The notes below the pieces were generated by a model. The model saw nothing but the letters and a program-made list of their open reading frames with translations, was not told the DNA's origin and searched no databases. A DNA stretch of 44,779 bases from Rhodoplanes serenus (GTDB taxonomy: Bacteria; Pseudomonadota; Alphaproteobacteria; Rhizobiales; Xanthobacteraceae). Below are positions 37,028 to 44,779 of the stretch, one piece after another. Location of the stretch: NCBI GenBank assembly GCA_009720755.1, contig WNKV01000027.1, forward strand, positions 1 to 44,779. The letters are read 5' to 3'. The position numbers and the translations under genes are program-made. How positions within the stretch are numbered: the stretch's first letter is position 1; every line of letters starts with the position of its first letter.

Positions 37028-38644
37028 TCAGGCGGCGAGCGACGTCGGGGCCGGCGTCCAGTTCCAGGGAAGCAGCGCGGCCAGATCCCGGATGGCGTGA
37101 TCGTTGATGCGGGCGAGGACGTCGGTGAGCCAGGCCTGCGGATCGACGTCGTTCAGGCGGGCGGTCTGGATCAGGGTGTACATCAGCGCGGCGCGTTCAC
37201 CGCCGCGGTCGGAGCCAGCGAACAGCCACGACTTCCGGCCGAGCGCGATGCCACGCAGGGCGCGTTCCGCGGCGTTGTTCGTCAGGCAGATTTGCCCGTC
37301 GTCGAGGAACTGCGTGAAGGCGGCCCAACGCTTCAGCATGTAATCCATCGCCTTGGCGACGTCGGAGTGGCGCGACAGGCGGGCCCGCTCGGCCCGCATC
37401 CAGATCTCGAGGTCGGCGACGAGAGGAGCGGCTCGCTCACGGCGCAGGGCGAGGCGCTCGGTCGCCGGCGAACCGTTGATCTCGCGCTCGACGTCGAAGA
37501 TCGCGTCGATGCGCGTCACGGCTTCGAGGGCCAATGGCGCGACGGCAGATGGCTTCGCCCGGGCCTTCGTCGTCACGTCGGCCAGCACGAAGAACTTGCG
37601 GCGTGCGTGTGACCAACACGCGGCTTCCACGAGCGGCGTCGGCTTGCGTCCCGCCTCGTAGAGCCGATTGAATCCCGCATAGGCGTCGGCCTGGAGGATC
37701 CCGCCATAACCATGCAGGTGGCGCTCGGGATGATCGCCGGTGCGATCACGCGAGTAGAAGAACACGGCCGCCGGCGGATCATGCCCGCCGAACGGGCGAT
37801 CGTCGCGCACATAGACCCAGGCCCGGCCGGTGTCGGTCTTGCCCTTCGCCAGAACCGGCATCGGCGTGTCGTCGCCGTGCACGCGGTCGCCCGCGAACAC
37901 ACGGGTTCTGATCAGATCGTAGAGCGGGCGCAGCAACGTGGCGCAGCCGCCGACCAGGTCGGCGAGCGTCGACAGGCTCAGATCGACACCCTCCCGCGCA
38001 TAGCGCTCGGCCTGACGATTCAGCGGCTGGTGCTGCCCGTACTTCTCGAACACGATCATGGCGAGCAGGCTCGGTCCCGCGAAGCCGCGCGGCAGCACGT
38101 GGAACGGCGCCGGCGCCTGGCTGATCTTCTCGCAATCGCGGCAGGTGAACTTCTCCCGCACGATCTGCAAGACCTTCCAGCGTCGCGGCACCGACTCCAG
38201 CGTCTCGGTGACATCCTCGCCCAGCTTGGGGAGCCGTCCGGAGCCGCAGCACGTGCAGGTGGTCGGGCCCGGCACCACGATGCGCTCGCGCGGCAGATGC
38301 GCCGGGAACGGCTTGCGGGACGGCGTCCTGCGGATGTGCGGCCGAACCGGCGTCTCGCCTGCCGCCGCGCTCGCCGTCGCGGCCGCGAGCTCGTCCTCCG
38401 CCGCGGCCGCCTCGAGCTCCTCGAGCTGGAGCTCCATCTGATCGAGGAGGCGGGCCTTGCGCTCGCTACGCTGGCCGTAGAGCTCGCGCCGCATCTTCTC
38501 GATGGCGAGCCGAAGATGGGCGATCAGCGCCTCCGCGCTCGACACCTCGGCGCGGGCCCGGGCCAGCTCGGCGTCGCGCGCGAGCACGAGGCGCTTCAGC
38601 GTCTCGACGTCGTCGGGCAAGGGCGAATCAGCGGGGCGCATCAC
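37028..38644 (-). CDS. tnpC: IS66 transposase TnpC
   Basis: This is a full-length IS66 transposase of 538 residues. It has an N-terminal coiled coil (VLARDAELARARAEVSSAEA, EKMRRELYGQRSERKARLLD), a zinc-finger part (CTCCGSGRLPKLGEDVTETL with a later FTCRDCEKI), then the catalytic core: VHGDDTPMPVLAKGKTDTGR, LQADAYAGFNRLYEAGRKP and NNAAERALRGIALGRKSWLF carrying the DDE residues. The tail WLTDVLARINDHAIRDLAAL followed by PWNW is typical. No break is visible. Confidence 0.95.
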   Translation of the reverse strand: MMRPADSPLPDDVETLKRLVLARDAELARARAEVSSAEALIAHLRLAIEKMRRELYGQRSERKARLLDQMELQLEELEAAAAEDELAAATASAAAGETPVRPHIRRTPSRKPFPAHLPRERIVVPGPTTCTCCGSGRLPKLGEDVTETLESVPRRWKVLQIVREKFTCRDCEKISQAPAPFHVLPRGFAGPSLLAMIVFEKYGQHQPLNRQAERYAREGVDLSLSTLADLVGGCATLLRPLYDLIRTRVFAGDRVHGDDTPMPVLAKGKTDTGRAWVYVRDDRPFGGHDPPAAVFFYSRDRTGDHPERHLHGYGGILQADAYAGFNRLYEAGRKPTPLVEAACWSHARRKFFVLADVTTKARAKPSAVAPLALEAVTRIDAIFDVEREINGSPATERLALRRERAAPLVADLEIWMRAERARLSRHSDVAKAMDYMLKRWAAFTQFLDDGQICLTNNAAERALRGIALGRKSWLFAGSDRGGERAALMYTLIQTARLNDVDPQAWLTDVLARINDHAIRDLAALLPWNWTPAPTSLAA

Positions 38645-38698
38645 CCGCTGATCGAATCACACCCGAATGCCTTTGTGAGCCCCGGACGAGGCGCCGCG

Positions 38699-39049
38699 TC
38701 ACCCCGCCGCGTCGGGCCGCCACGTGTACTGGGGGGCGCGCCAGTCGATCCCGGACAACAGATAGCCGAGTTGCGCCGCCGAGATCGCCACTGTCCCGTC
38801 CGCCGGCGACGGCCACAGGAACCGCCCGCGTTCGAGCCGCTTCGCGAACAGGCAGAAGCCCTCGCCGTCGTGCCACAGGATCTTGATCAATCCACCGCTG
38901 CGCCCACGGAAGACGAACAGATGACCGCTGTGCGGGTCCCGCCGCAGCGTCTCCTGGACCTGCAGCGCCAGGCCGTTGAAGCCCTTCCGCATGTCGGTGT
39001 GGCCCGTCGCCAGCCACACCCGCGCGCCACTCGGGATCGGGAGCGTCAT
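38699..39049 (-). CDS. tnpB: IS66 accessory protein TnpB
   Basis: This 116-residue protein has the full IS66 Orf2 pattern: ARVWLATGHTDMRKGFNGLA, GHLFVFRGRSGGLIKILWHD and GFCLFAKRLERGRFLWP. It is required for IS66 transposition, though its precise role is unclear. The ATG at 39049 overlaps the end of tnpA by four bases. Confidence 0.95.
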   Translation of the reverse strand: MTLPIPSGARVWLATGHTDMRKGFNGLALQVQETLRRDPHSGHLFVFRGRSGGLIKILWHDGEGFCLFAKRLERGRFLWPSPADGTVAISAAQLGYLLSGIDWRAPQYTWRPDAAG

Positions 39050-39456
39050 CGGGGCCGCACCAACACGTCCAGAACTCGCGCGAGCGCGGCAGCATCCACG
39101 TCCCGATCGACTCGCACCAACAGACCCCGGCCCAGATCGATCTCGATGACCCCGCCGCGCGTCGTCGTCGGCTGACACCGTGCCTCTGTCGCCGCGGTCG
39201 TGCCGTCCGCCTCGGAGCGACCGCCCGCCGTCTCCGCCGCGATCAGGGACGGCAGCTCGGAGGCTCCGCGGATTCCGATCACTCCGAGTTCGGCCAAGCG
39301 CTTCCACTTGAACACCTGGCTCGGCATCAGCCCGTGCCGCCGAGCCACATCGGAGACCGTCGAACCGCGCTCGCTCGCCTCGGCGACGATCGCCAGCTTC
39401 TGCTCCGTCGAGAACCGCCGTCGACGCTCGACCCGACCTAATACTTCGACTGCCAT
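39046..39456 (-). CDS. tnpA: IS66 accessory protein TnpA
   Basis: This 136-residue protein, counted from MAVEVLGRVERRRRFSTEQK, has a helix-turn-helix (SDVARRHGLMPSQVFKWKRL) and a C-terminal region (GGVIEIDLGRGLLVRVDRDV) typical of IS66 Orf1. Alternative starts lie 9 and 57 bases upstream. Confidence 0.92.
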   Translation of the reverse strand: MAVEVLGRVERRRRFSTEQKLAIVAEASERGSTVSDVARRHGLMPSQVFKWKRLAELGVIGIRGASELPSLIAAETAGGRSEADGTTAATEARCQPTTTRGGVIEIDLGRGLLVRVDRDVDAAALARVLDVLVRPR

Positions 39457-39559
39457 GAAGGACATCGATCTTGCGCTACCGCTAGCTCCATCACCAGCCG
39501 CGATCCCGCACACCCTCGCGCCTCAACGCAAGACGGTCCTCGCCGGAGGGACACCCTAC

Positions 39560-39814
39560 GACGACATCGTTGACGCCGCCTGCGACGCTTGGCGACGCCT
39601 CGTCGCCCAGCCGGAGACTATCACCTCGATCGGAATGCGAGCTTGGGCTCACATTGGTCAATCATGAGGCCGTTAGTATTATGGAGCGAAAATCGGCCGA
39701 CTTGGCTGATGCAGATGACCTTCTCGCGCCCAGAGCCTAGCTTGCCACCACATCCTATGGGCTACTCCGCGCGGCCGCCATTTTCGTTCCGCCGGAGCCT
39801 CATTCGCTGAGCTG
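39560..39814. other. Spacer between IS66 and the hybrid histidine kinase
   Basis: Nothing convincing is found here. The part near 39670-39720 is less GC-rich and the rest has no recognisable coding sequence. It is downstream of the convergent end of the kinase gene, so no promoter for it is expected. Confidence 0.4.
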
Positions 39815-42166
39815 TCAGTCCCCCAGCATCTCGCCGATTCTCTCCACCAGTTGCTCGGCATCGAAGGGCTTGCCGAGAACCGCAGCGCTGCGGTCGAGGC
39901 GGCGTTGCACAAGCACTTCGTCCCTGGTGTAGCCTGTCGTGAACAGAACCTTGACGGTCGGATTGAACTGAGCTGCCTCGTCGGCCAGCGCCCGGCCGTT
40001 CAGCGGCCCCGGAAGGACAATGTCGGTGAACAGCAGGGCGACCTTCGGGCCATGCTCCCGCAACAGCTGGAGCGCCGAGAGACCGTCGGTTGCAACAGCA
40101 ACCCGATACCCTGCCTCTTCGAGGGCCGTCGTGGAGAATTGTCGCACCATGGCGTCGTCCTCCACGACCAGGATCAACGCTCCGCTCGCCTCATGGACGA
40201 CCCGTTCCCTCCGGACCTCGGTCCGGATCGGCTGCTCCAGCCGGTCGTCGCGCGGAAAATACATGCACACCGTCGTGCCGCTACCGACGGTGGAGTCCAA
40301 CGTCACGTGGCCACCGGATTGCTTCACGAAGCCGTAGACCTGAGCCAGACCGAGTCCGGTTCCGACTCCCACCGGTTTGGTCGTGAAAAACGGCTCGAAG
40401 ACACGAGCCTTCACGTCCGGCGTTATTCCCTCACCCGTGTCTGATACGCTGACCCTCACATAGTCGCCTGCCTTGAGATTCGGATCGAAAGCAGCGGCTT
40501 GCTCCTCACCCAGAGAGAGGTTCTCGGTTCGCAGACACAGCCTCCCGCCACCCGGCATCGCGTCCCGCGCATTGACCGCCAGGTTCAGGACGGCGTTCTC
40601 CAGAAGGTTCGGATCGACTTCGATTCGCCAGAGATCACCGGCCAGCTCAGCCTCGATCGTAATGCCCTCCCCGAGGGTGCGGGTCAGGAGGTCGGTCATC
40701 CCCTCGATCAACGTGTTGGCGCTGACGACGGACGGCAGCAAGGCCGACTGTCGCGAAAAGGCGAGCAGGCGGCTGGTCAGTTGGGCCGCGCGCTGCGCAC
40801 CATCGACGGCGTTGTCGATATTGCGCATCAGCCTGGGGTCATCGAGCGTCGCCAGACGGTTGCGCAGCAGTCCGAGATTGCCGAGAACGACCGTGAGCAG
40901 GTTGTTGAAGTCGTGTGCAATCCCGCCGGTCAGGCGGCCGATCGCCTCCATCTTCTGGAATTGGCGCAGCTGGGCTTCGGCCTTGTTCCGGTCCGTCACC
41001 GCAGCTTCCACCCGTCGTTCGAGTTCGGCATTGAGATCCTTCAAGGCAGCCTCGGCCAGATCGCGTTGCCGTTCGCGGGAGCGAAGCTCCAGGCCAGCCC
41101 CGACCAACGCCCGGCTGATCTCGTCGACTTCCCGGACCGGCGTCGAAAGCAGCGTCGGCACCTCTCTCTCAGCAAGCGAATGCGCCCCTCGCCGCAACTG
41201 TTCCACCGCGGCGACGATCCGCTGCCGGGTGAGGTGAGCCAAGATCAGCGCCAGCACCCCCAGCATCAGGCCGAGCATCACCACCACGGCCAGGGACTGG
41301 CGCAGCGCCTCGTCGATGATCGCCTTGGGCGCGCTGACCGCAACGCGCCAGCCTGTGGTTCGCGACGTGTCGTAGGCCACCAGCGAGAGCACGCCTTCAG
41401 AGGTCGCTCCCTCATAGAGCCCGGCGCCCTGACGGGCATTGTCGATGAACTGTCGCGAGGCTGGCTTGCCGACGAAATCCGCATGATTGCGCAAGCGCGC
41501 CACGAACACACCCCGCCGGTCGACAATGGCGGCGAGCCATCCCTCCGGCAGGGGCGTCCGCGTCAGTACGTCACGGAAATAGTCCGGCTCCATGCTGGCA
41601 CCGAGCACGAACTCCCGGCGACCGTCGATGGTGACCGGAACGACAAGCTGGATGTTCTCCCGCTGCGTGACGACTCCTTGAAAGACATCACTGACTTCGG
41701 GTTTGCCGCTCTCCCTGGCCTTGCGGTCGGTCTCCTGAACCTGTTCCGGAGTGCCTTCCAGGCGGTTCCCCAACGGAATCCGCGTCGCCAGGATGGCGTC
41801 ACCGTTCCGGTCCCGTACGCTGAGGTGGTAATTTTGGGCCTGCCGCACCTCCTGGGCGTGCCGGTAGAACGTCGCCAGATCGCCGCCTCGAAGGGACGGC
41901 GTCACGGCCAGCGCCTCGAGGGTGGTGATGACGCTGATCGTGTCCCGGTCGATTGCGACCGCGAGGCTGTGAGCCTCGCTTCTCAGCCTCTCCTCCAGCC
42001 GCGTGCGCTCGGACCCGTAAAACTGGATGACGAGGAAGGACACGAAAAGCAGCGCAGGAACGACGAGTCCCAGTCCGTAACTGAGCAGGTGCCACGACAA
42101 CGGCCGCGACTTGACAGGCCCATGCTCATTTTGAGCGTCAGGAGCGTGCACGGGAGCCTCTGTCAA
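39815..42166 (-). CDS. Hybrid histidine kinase with Cache sensor and receiver domain
   Basis: This membrane sensor kinase has 783 residues. Helix one (about 30-50) and helix two (about 290-312) flank a periplasmic double-Cache-like domain. A HAMP-like linker and coiled coil (about 315-400) lead to the HisKA site, with His418 in GGIAHDFNNLLTVVL. The ATPase part has NLLENAVLNLAVNARDAMPG, SDTGEGI and GVGTGLGLAQVYGFVKQSGG. A C-terminal receiver (about 663-783) has Asp715 in LLFTDIVLPG as phosphoacceptor and an acidic pair at 670-671. No response regulator is adjacent, so it is an orphan. The domain order resembles alphaproteobacterial HWE-free hybrid kinases that work through a phosphorelay. Stimulus unknown. 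Confidence 0.93.
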   Translation of the reverse strand: MTEAPVHAPDAQNEHGPVKSRPLSWHLLSYGLGLVVPALLFVSFLVIQFYGSERTRLEERLRSEAHSLAVAIDRDTISVITTLEALAVTPSLRGGDLATFYRHAQEVRQAQNYHLSVRDRNGDAILATRIPLGNRLEGTPEQVQETDRKARESGKPEVSDVFQGVVTQRENIQLVVPVTIDGRREFVLGASMEPDYFRDVLTRTPLPEGWLAAIVDRRGVFVARLRNHADFVGKPASRQFIDNARQGAGLYEGATSEGVLSLVAYDTSRTTGWRVAVSAPKAIIDEALRQSLAVVVMLGLMLGVLALILAHLTRQRIVAAVEQLRRGAHSLAEREVPTLLSTPVREVDEISRALVGAGLELRSRERQRDLAEAALKDLNAELERRVEAAVTDRNKAEAQLRQFQKMEAIGRLTGGIAHDFNNLLTVVLGNLGLLRNRLATLDDPRLMRNIDNAVDGAQRAAQLTSRLLAFSRQSALLPSVVSANTLIEGMTDLLTRTLGEGITIEAELAGDLWRIEVDPNLLENAVLNLAVNARDAMPGGGRLCLRTENLSLGEEQAAAFDPNLKAGDYVRVSVSDTGEGITPDVKARVFEPFFTTKPVGVGTGLGLAQVYGFVKQSGGHVTLDSTVGSGTTVCMYFPRDDRLEQPIRTEVRRERVVHEASGALILVVEDDAMVRQFSTTALEEAGYRVAVATDGLSALQLLREHGPKVALLFTDIVLPGPLNGRALADEAAQFNPTVKVLFTTGYTRDEVLVQRRLDRSAAVLGKPFDAEQLVERIGEMLGD

Positions 42167-42750
42167 ACAGATCAGAATGACTGTGAATGTTCCATTACAT
42201 GTTCTTGCAGAAATCGAGAAGAAGCAACGGCGCCCGGCGGCAACAGTCCTCAGGGCAGATTATCAGGCTACCGATGAGGGGCCTTCGAACGTCCTTCGTG
42301 TATGACATGGCGCCTGTCAGCCTTCGTTCGAAGGTGACCGCTCTGCCTCTTTCCACTCTGACTTTCAGTTTACTTCTTCCACACTCTAAATTATACGGGT
42401 GGGGGTCCGACGTTCCCCCATCCCGGTCCGTCCCTTGCGGAAATCGAGAGAATTTTGCAAATTCTTCTGGCGCCTGAATCCGTAATGAGTTCGCGTTTTA
42501 AAGATATTTCGGAAACTTGTGCTTCAATTGCCTAGAGTTACTCCTGCGTCAGCACGGTCGGTCAGACGATCGACGCCCATCTTGACCAGCTCCGTGTGGT
42601 AAGGTGCAGCAAGGTGTTCCCGGAGAAGGTCAGCGGCACCCGACCGGACCTCCCGGGCGTGACCCGAAGCAAGGCGCCGGATACCAGGAACCTTCCGGTT
42701 GGGGTGCCCGTTCACCTCCCGCACGGCCGTGTGGCCGGTGGAGAGGTTCC
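42167..42750. promoter_or_regulatory. Long divergent intergenic region, kinase / catalase fusion
   Basis: This 584-base region has no supported gene and lower GC than its surroundings. It must hold both divergent promoters. It contains a hairpin-capable TGGGGG/CCCCCA pair near 42400-42420 and a 17-base dyad at 42449-42465. GGAGAGG at 42740-42746 is the ribosome binding site of the fusion gene. Confidence 0.45.
42449..42465. promoter_or_regulatory. 17-base perfect dyad upstream of the catalase fusion gene
   Basis: AGAATTT-TGC-AAATTCT has two seven-base arms in perfect inverted symmetry around a three-base centre. It lies about 285 bases before the catalase start. Size and AT-rich character fit a dimeric repressor or Fur-family operator, but the protein that binds it is unknown. 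Confidence 0.4.
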
Positions 42751-44025
42751 ATGTATCACCACGTCAAAAAGCTGATGTACACGGTCCGGGTCGACGAGCC
42801 CGATCCCCGCTTCGGCAACATGCTGCTGGAGCAATTCGGCGGGGCCAATGGCGAGCTTGCAGCCGCTATGCAGTACTCGATCCAGGGGCTCAACTGCGAA
42901 GACCCCGCCCGCAAAGACCTTCTGATGGACATCGGAACGGAAGAGTTGAGCCACCTCGAAGTGGTTGGCACTCTGGCCCGGCTCCATCTCAAACCCCTGA
43001 AATTCGGGCGGGAAGCTGCGGAAGCCGATCCGCTGATCGCCATTGCCGGTGGGGGAGGCGTCAACCTCTTCAATTCCCAAGGCAATCCCTGGACTGCAGA
43101 CTACCTGAAGATCACCGGCGAACTCGATGTAGATCTGCGCAGCAACATCGCCGCCGAGGCGCGCGCCAAGATCGTCTATGAGCGCCTGATCGATTTCTGC
43201 GACGACGCTGGCACCAAGGACGCCCTCCAGTTCCTGATGACCCGCGAAATTACCCACATGAAGGCCTTTGCGGCGGCGCTGGACAGCATGGGCAAGCCGC
43301 GCTTCTCCATTGGTCGGATCGCGCCGACCGAGAAGCTCGTCGACCAGTACTTCAACGACTCGACAGGCAAAGGGGACTACGGCGAGATCGACACCCGTGG
43401 TCCTTGGAACGAAGGGGACGCCTGGGAGGTCGTGGAGGCTCCCGCGTTCCAGGACATGAGGCAGGATCCGTCCTGGGACGGCTCCCCCGCCGTTCACCCC
43501 GAGAGTTCCTACGGAACCGATCCAGAGGGCTTGCAAGAGCTTTTGCTCGATCAGCTCCACGATCTCCTCCACGCCGAAAAGCAGCTGCTCAAGGCGTTGC
43601 CCAAGATGGTGAAGGCCGCCCGGACGATACGCCTTCAGGAGCTGTTCCAGCTGCACCTGCAGGAAACCGAGCTGCAAGTGGACCGCCTGACGGAGTGCTT
43701 CCGGCTCCTCGAAGCGCCTGCGCGGGCGAAGCCCTGCAAAGGGATGATGGGGCTCCTCGAAGAGGGCCAGGAAGTCATCAAGGAGGGCGTGAAGAAGGAG
43801 GATGTGCCCTCGGACCTCGCGCTCATCGGCGCCGCCCAGAAGGTGGAGCATTACGAGATCTCGGGTTACATCTGCGCGCGCAATCTCGCCCAGCAACTCC
43901 ATATGTCGGCCATCTCCCAGCTTCTCGGGCTTTCGCTGGCGGAGGAGCAGAACGCCGACCAGTTGCTGGATCAGGTGAGCCGCACCCTGATGTCCGTCCA
44001 GATCATGCCCGCTCCGATCGAATAA
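42751..44025 (+). CDS. Fusion of manganese catalase and YciE/DUF892 ferritin-like domain
   Basis: This 424-residue protein is made of two ferritin-like parts. Residues 1-235 are a manganese catalase: metal ligands Glu35, Glu65, His68, Glu136 and His169 are all present (GGANGELAAAMQYSIQG, TEELSHLEVVG, NIAAEARAKI, TREITHMKAF). The 33-residue spacing of the last pair equals that of the characterised Lactobacillus enzyme. Residues 255-424 are a YciE/YciF (DUF892) domain: LLDQLHDLLHAEKQLLKALP, LHLQETELQVDRLTECFRLL, GAAQKVEHYEISGYICARNL and LSLAEEQNADQLLDQVS. The first removes hydrogen peroxide using a di-manganese centre; the second is a stress-induced helical protein of unclear role. No stop or frame change separates them. 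Confidence 0.92.
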   Translation: MYHHVKKLMYTVRVDEPDPRFGNMLLEQFGGANGELAAAMQYSIQGLNCEDPARKDLLMDIGTEELSHLEVVGTLARLHLKPLKFGREAAEADPLIAIAGGGGVNLFNSQGNPWTADYLKITGELDVDLRSNIAAEARAKIVYERLIDFCDDAGTKDALQFLMTREITHMKAFAAALDSMGKPRFSIGRIAPTEKLVDQYFNDSTGKGDYGEIDTRGPWNEGDAWEVVEAPAFQDMRQDPSWDGSPAVHPESSYGTDPEGLQELLLDQLHDLLHAEKQLLKALPKMVKAARTIRLQELFQLHLQETELQVDRLTECFRLLEAPARAKPCKGMMGLLEEGQEVIKEGVKKEDVPSDLALIGAAQKVEHYEISGYICARNLAQQLHMSAISQLLGLSLAEEQNADQLLDQVSRTLMSVQIMPAPIE

Positions 44026-44400
44026 CCAGTCAGCAGGGGCAGTACGACAGGGCGGCATCTCTCGCGGGAACACCCCCATGCAAACAGATGCCGCCATTCT
44101 CCGAGGTTCACCTGTCCGCGCTGCCGGTCCCATTACGGGGTGAGTGTTCAGTTCCAGGCAGAAGGAACACCGGGCGCCGCCACATGCGTTGTGTGCGGCG
44201 CCCGCATGAGCATTTGGTGCGAGTCCGTCCTTCCCGTCTAGACGCTGGTTGAATCCTCCCGAAGCAATGAAGACCCGCCTGCGAACGGCACGCCTTCGAG
44301 AAAGGTAAGAAGGAAGGCAGCAGCAGGGCGGCCTTCGCAACCCGTGCTCCCGCTAACCATTGGCTGTGAGCAATGTCCCGCACTCTCTCTGGAGACCGTT
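44026..44400. other. Spacer after the catalase fusion
   Basis: No gene is supported in these 375 bases. The region holds a strong hairpin at 44172-44203 and should contain the promoter for the small membrane-anchored gene at 44401. Confidence 0.4.
44172..44203. terminator. Strong GC hairpin, possible terminator
   Basis: GGGCGCCGC at 44172-44180 pairs perfectly with GCGGCGCCC at 44195-44203, and CACA/TGTG inside can extend the stem. No T-run follows, so it is either a Rho-assisted terminator of the catalase transcript or an RNA stability element. Confidence 0.45.
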
Positions 44401-44721
44401 ATGACTAATGCAGACATGGGCAATCCCGCGCCCTCCCGCGATTATCACAACTACATTCTGCTTGTGGCAGGCCTGCTGTTCGCTCTCTTCGTCTTCTGGG
44501 ACTGTAGCGGCCCGGAGGCTGCCTCTCAGGCGGCCCCTGTTAGCTCGTATGTCGGAACAGCGTCGCAGCGGGTGGAGGCAGCCGCTCCCTCAGAGGTCGC
44601 GTCCATTCCCGTCTCCACCCCAGAGTTCATCCGTAAGGTCGCCCTGAGCGATATGTTCGAGATCCAGTCGAGCCGGCTGGCTCGCGGCAAGACCGATCCC
44701 GGTATAGCGCGACAATTTTGA
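44401..44721 (+). pseudogene. DUF4142-like membrane-anchored protein, truncated
   Basis: The protein from ATG 44401 has a membrane anchor or signal (YILLVAGLLFALFVFWD), a linker, then STPEFIRKVALSDMFEIQSS and RLARGKTDPGIARQF, which match the start of the DUF4142 ferritin-like domain (usually continuing into AQQMVxDH). The frame stops after RQF at 44721, removing almost the whole domain. The cut coincides with two tandem 22-base repeats that look like the end of an insertion element. DUF4142 proteins are stress-related, fitting the catalase neighbour. Confidence 0.7.
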
Positions 44722-44779
44722 TGGGAGGTTCGCGACAATCAGGATGGCGAGTTGGTGTCGCGGCGAGGTTATGATCGTC
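44709..44779. mobile_element. Probable end of an insertion element at the window edge
   Basis: Two direct 22-base repeats (44709-44730 and 44732-44753), both starting GCGACAAT and sharing a GATGG core, sit exactly where the DUF4142-like frame is broken. Repeated short motifs like these are typical of IS21-type ends. The transposase, if any, lies beyond the window. Confidence 0.45.

Larger units (their letters stand above)
36956..39559 (-). mobile_element. IS66-family element with tnpA, tnpB and tnpC
   Basis: Three genes in the standard IS66 order occupy the minus strand. The left boundary (GTAGGCGTGACCG from 36956) and a possible right boundary (reverse of GTAGGGTGTCCCT ending at 39559) both start with the GTA typical of IS66 ends but match only loosely. 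I see no eight-base target duplication. Boundaries are approximate. Confidence 0.75.

Noticed and set aside
42516..42545. A GGAAAC ... GAGTT pair as a general-stress (EcfG-type) promoter before the catalase fusion
   Set aside because: The match to the GGAAC-N16/17-CGTT consensus is poor in both boxes and spacing, so I do not list it as a feature.
1..44779. CRISPR arrays, tRNA or rRNA genes
   Set aside because: I found no regularly spaced short repeats and no cloverleaf or rRNA-like sequence; the only tandem repeats are the two-copy ones at 13285 and 44709.

Overview
The window is high-GC DNA from what looks like an alphaproteobacterium, probably of the Hyphomicrobiales/Rhizobiales type. That placement is inference from codon bias, several Cache- and PAS-type chemoreceptors, a hybrid histidine kinase, a DAB-type bicarbonate system, a Mn-catalase/YciE protein and a dense load of IS630, IS5, IS66, IS110 and IS91 elements. 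I see no rRNA, tRNA or CRISPR array.

Layout. 0.1-1.9 kb: a Cache-domain chemoreceptor. 1.9-3.8 kb: a dead IS630 copy split by a decayed tyrosine recombinase plus IS91-type transposase. 4.0-10.2 kb: a divergent LysR regulator and an inorganic-carbon operon, dabB-dabA, a four-CXXC protein that resembles the DUF6671 family, and an 80-residue protein. 10.3-13.05 kb: a MarR regulator and a GTP-dependent PEP carboxykinase. 13.45-14.5 kb: a structurally complete IS630 element. 14.6-22.85 kb: an oxidoreductase cluster comprising a cupin, divergent LysR, MFS transporter, P460-like c-type cytochrome, double carboxymuconolactone decarboxylase-like protein, PptA-like tautomerase, [2Fe-2S] subunit, Tat-exported molybdopterin subunit and zinc alcohol dehydrogenase. 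22.87-23.3 kb: a third, decayed IS630 piece. 23.3-27.4 kb: energy-taxis receptors, a split CetB/CetA-like pair (CetA broken by a frameshift) and a fused Aer-like receptor. 27.65-29.2 kb: a decayed IS5-type element. 29.25-33.6 kb: an RND efflux permease and its adaptor, whose lipoprotein leader is out of frame. 34-39.6 kb: a pile of IS elements. 39.8-44.7 kb: a hybrid histidine kinase, a Mn-catalase/YciE fusion and a DUF4142-like gene cut at the window edge by what looks like the end of another mobile element.

How it fits together. DabA/DabB are known to form an energy-coupled CO2-hydrating, bicarbonate-accumulating complex. The two genes behind them and the nearby PEP carboxykinase suggest a carbon-assimilation module. 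The second cluster codes mostly for proteins with export signals: a Tat-exported Mo hydroxylase and a secreted c-type haem protein that could accept its electrons, with ring-cleavage-pathway-like enzymes. This points to periplasmic oxidation of an unknown, possibly aromatic, substrate. Three same-strand IS630-related copies separate these modules, so they look like accessory blocks. Many frames outside the core operons are broken by single-base indels, which is either real decay or sequence error.
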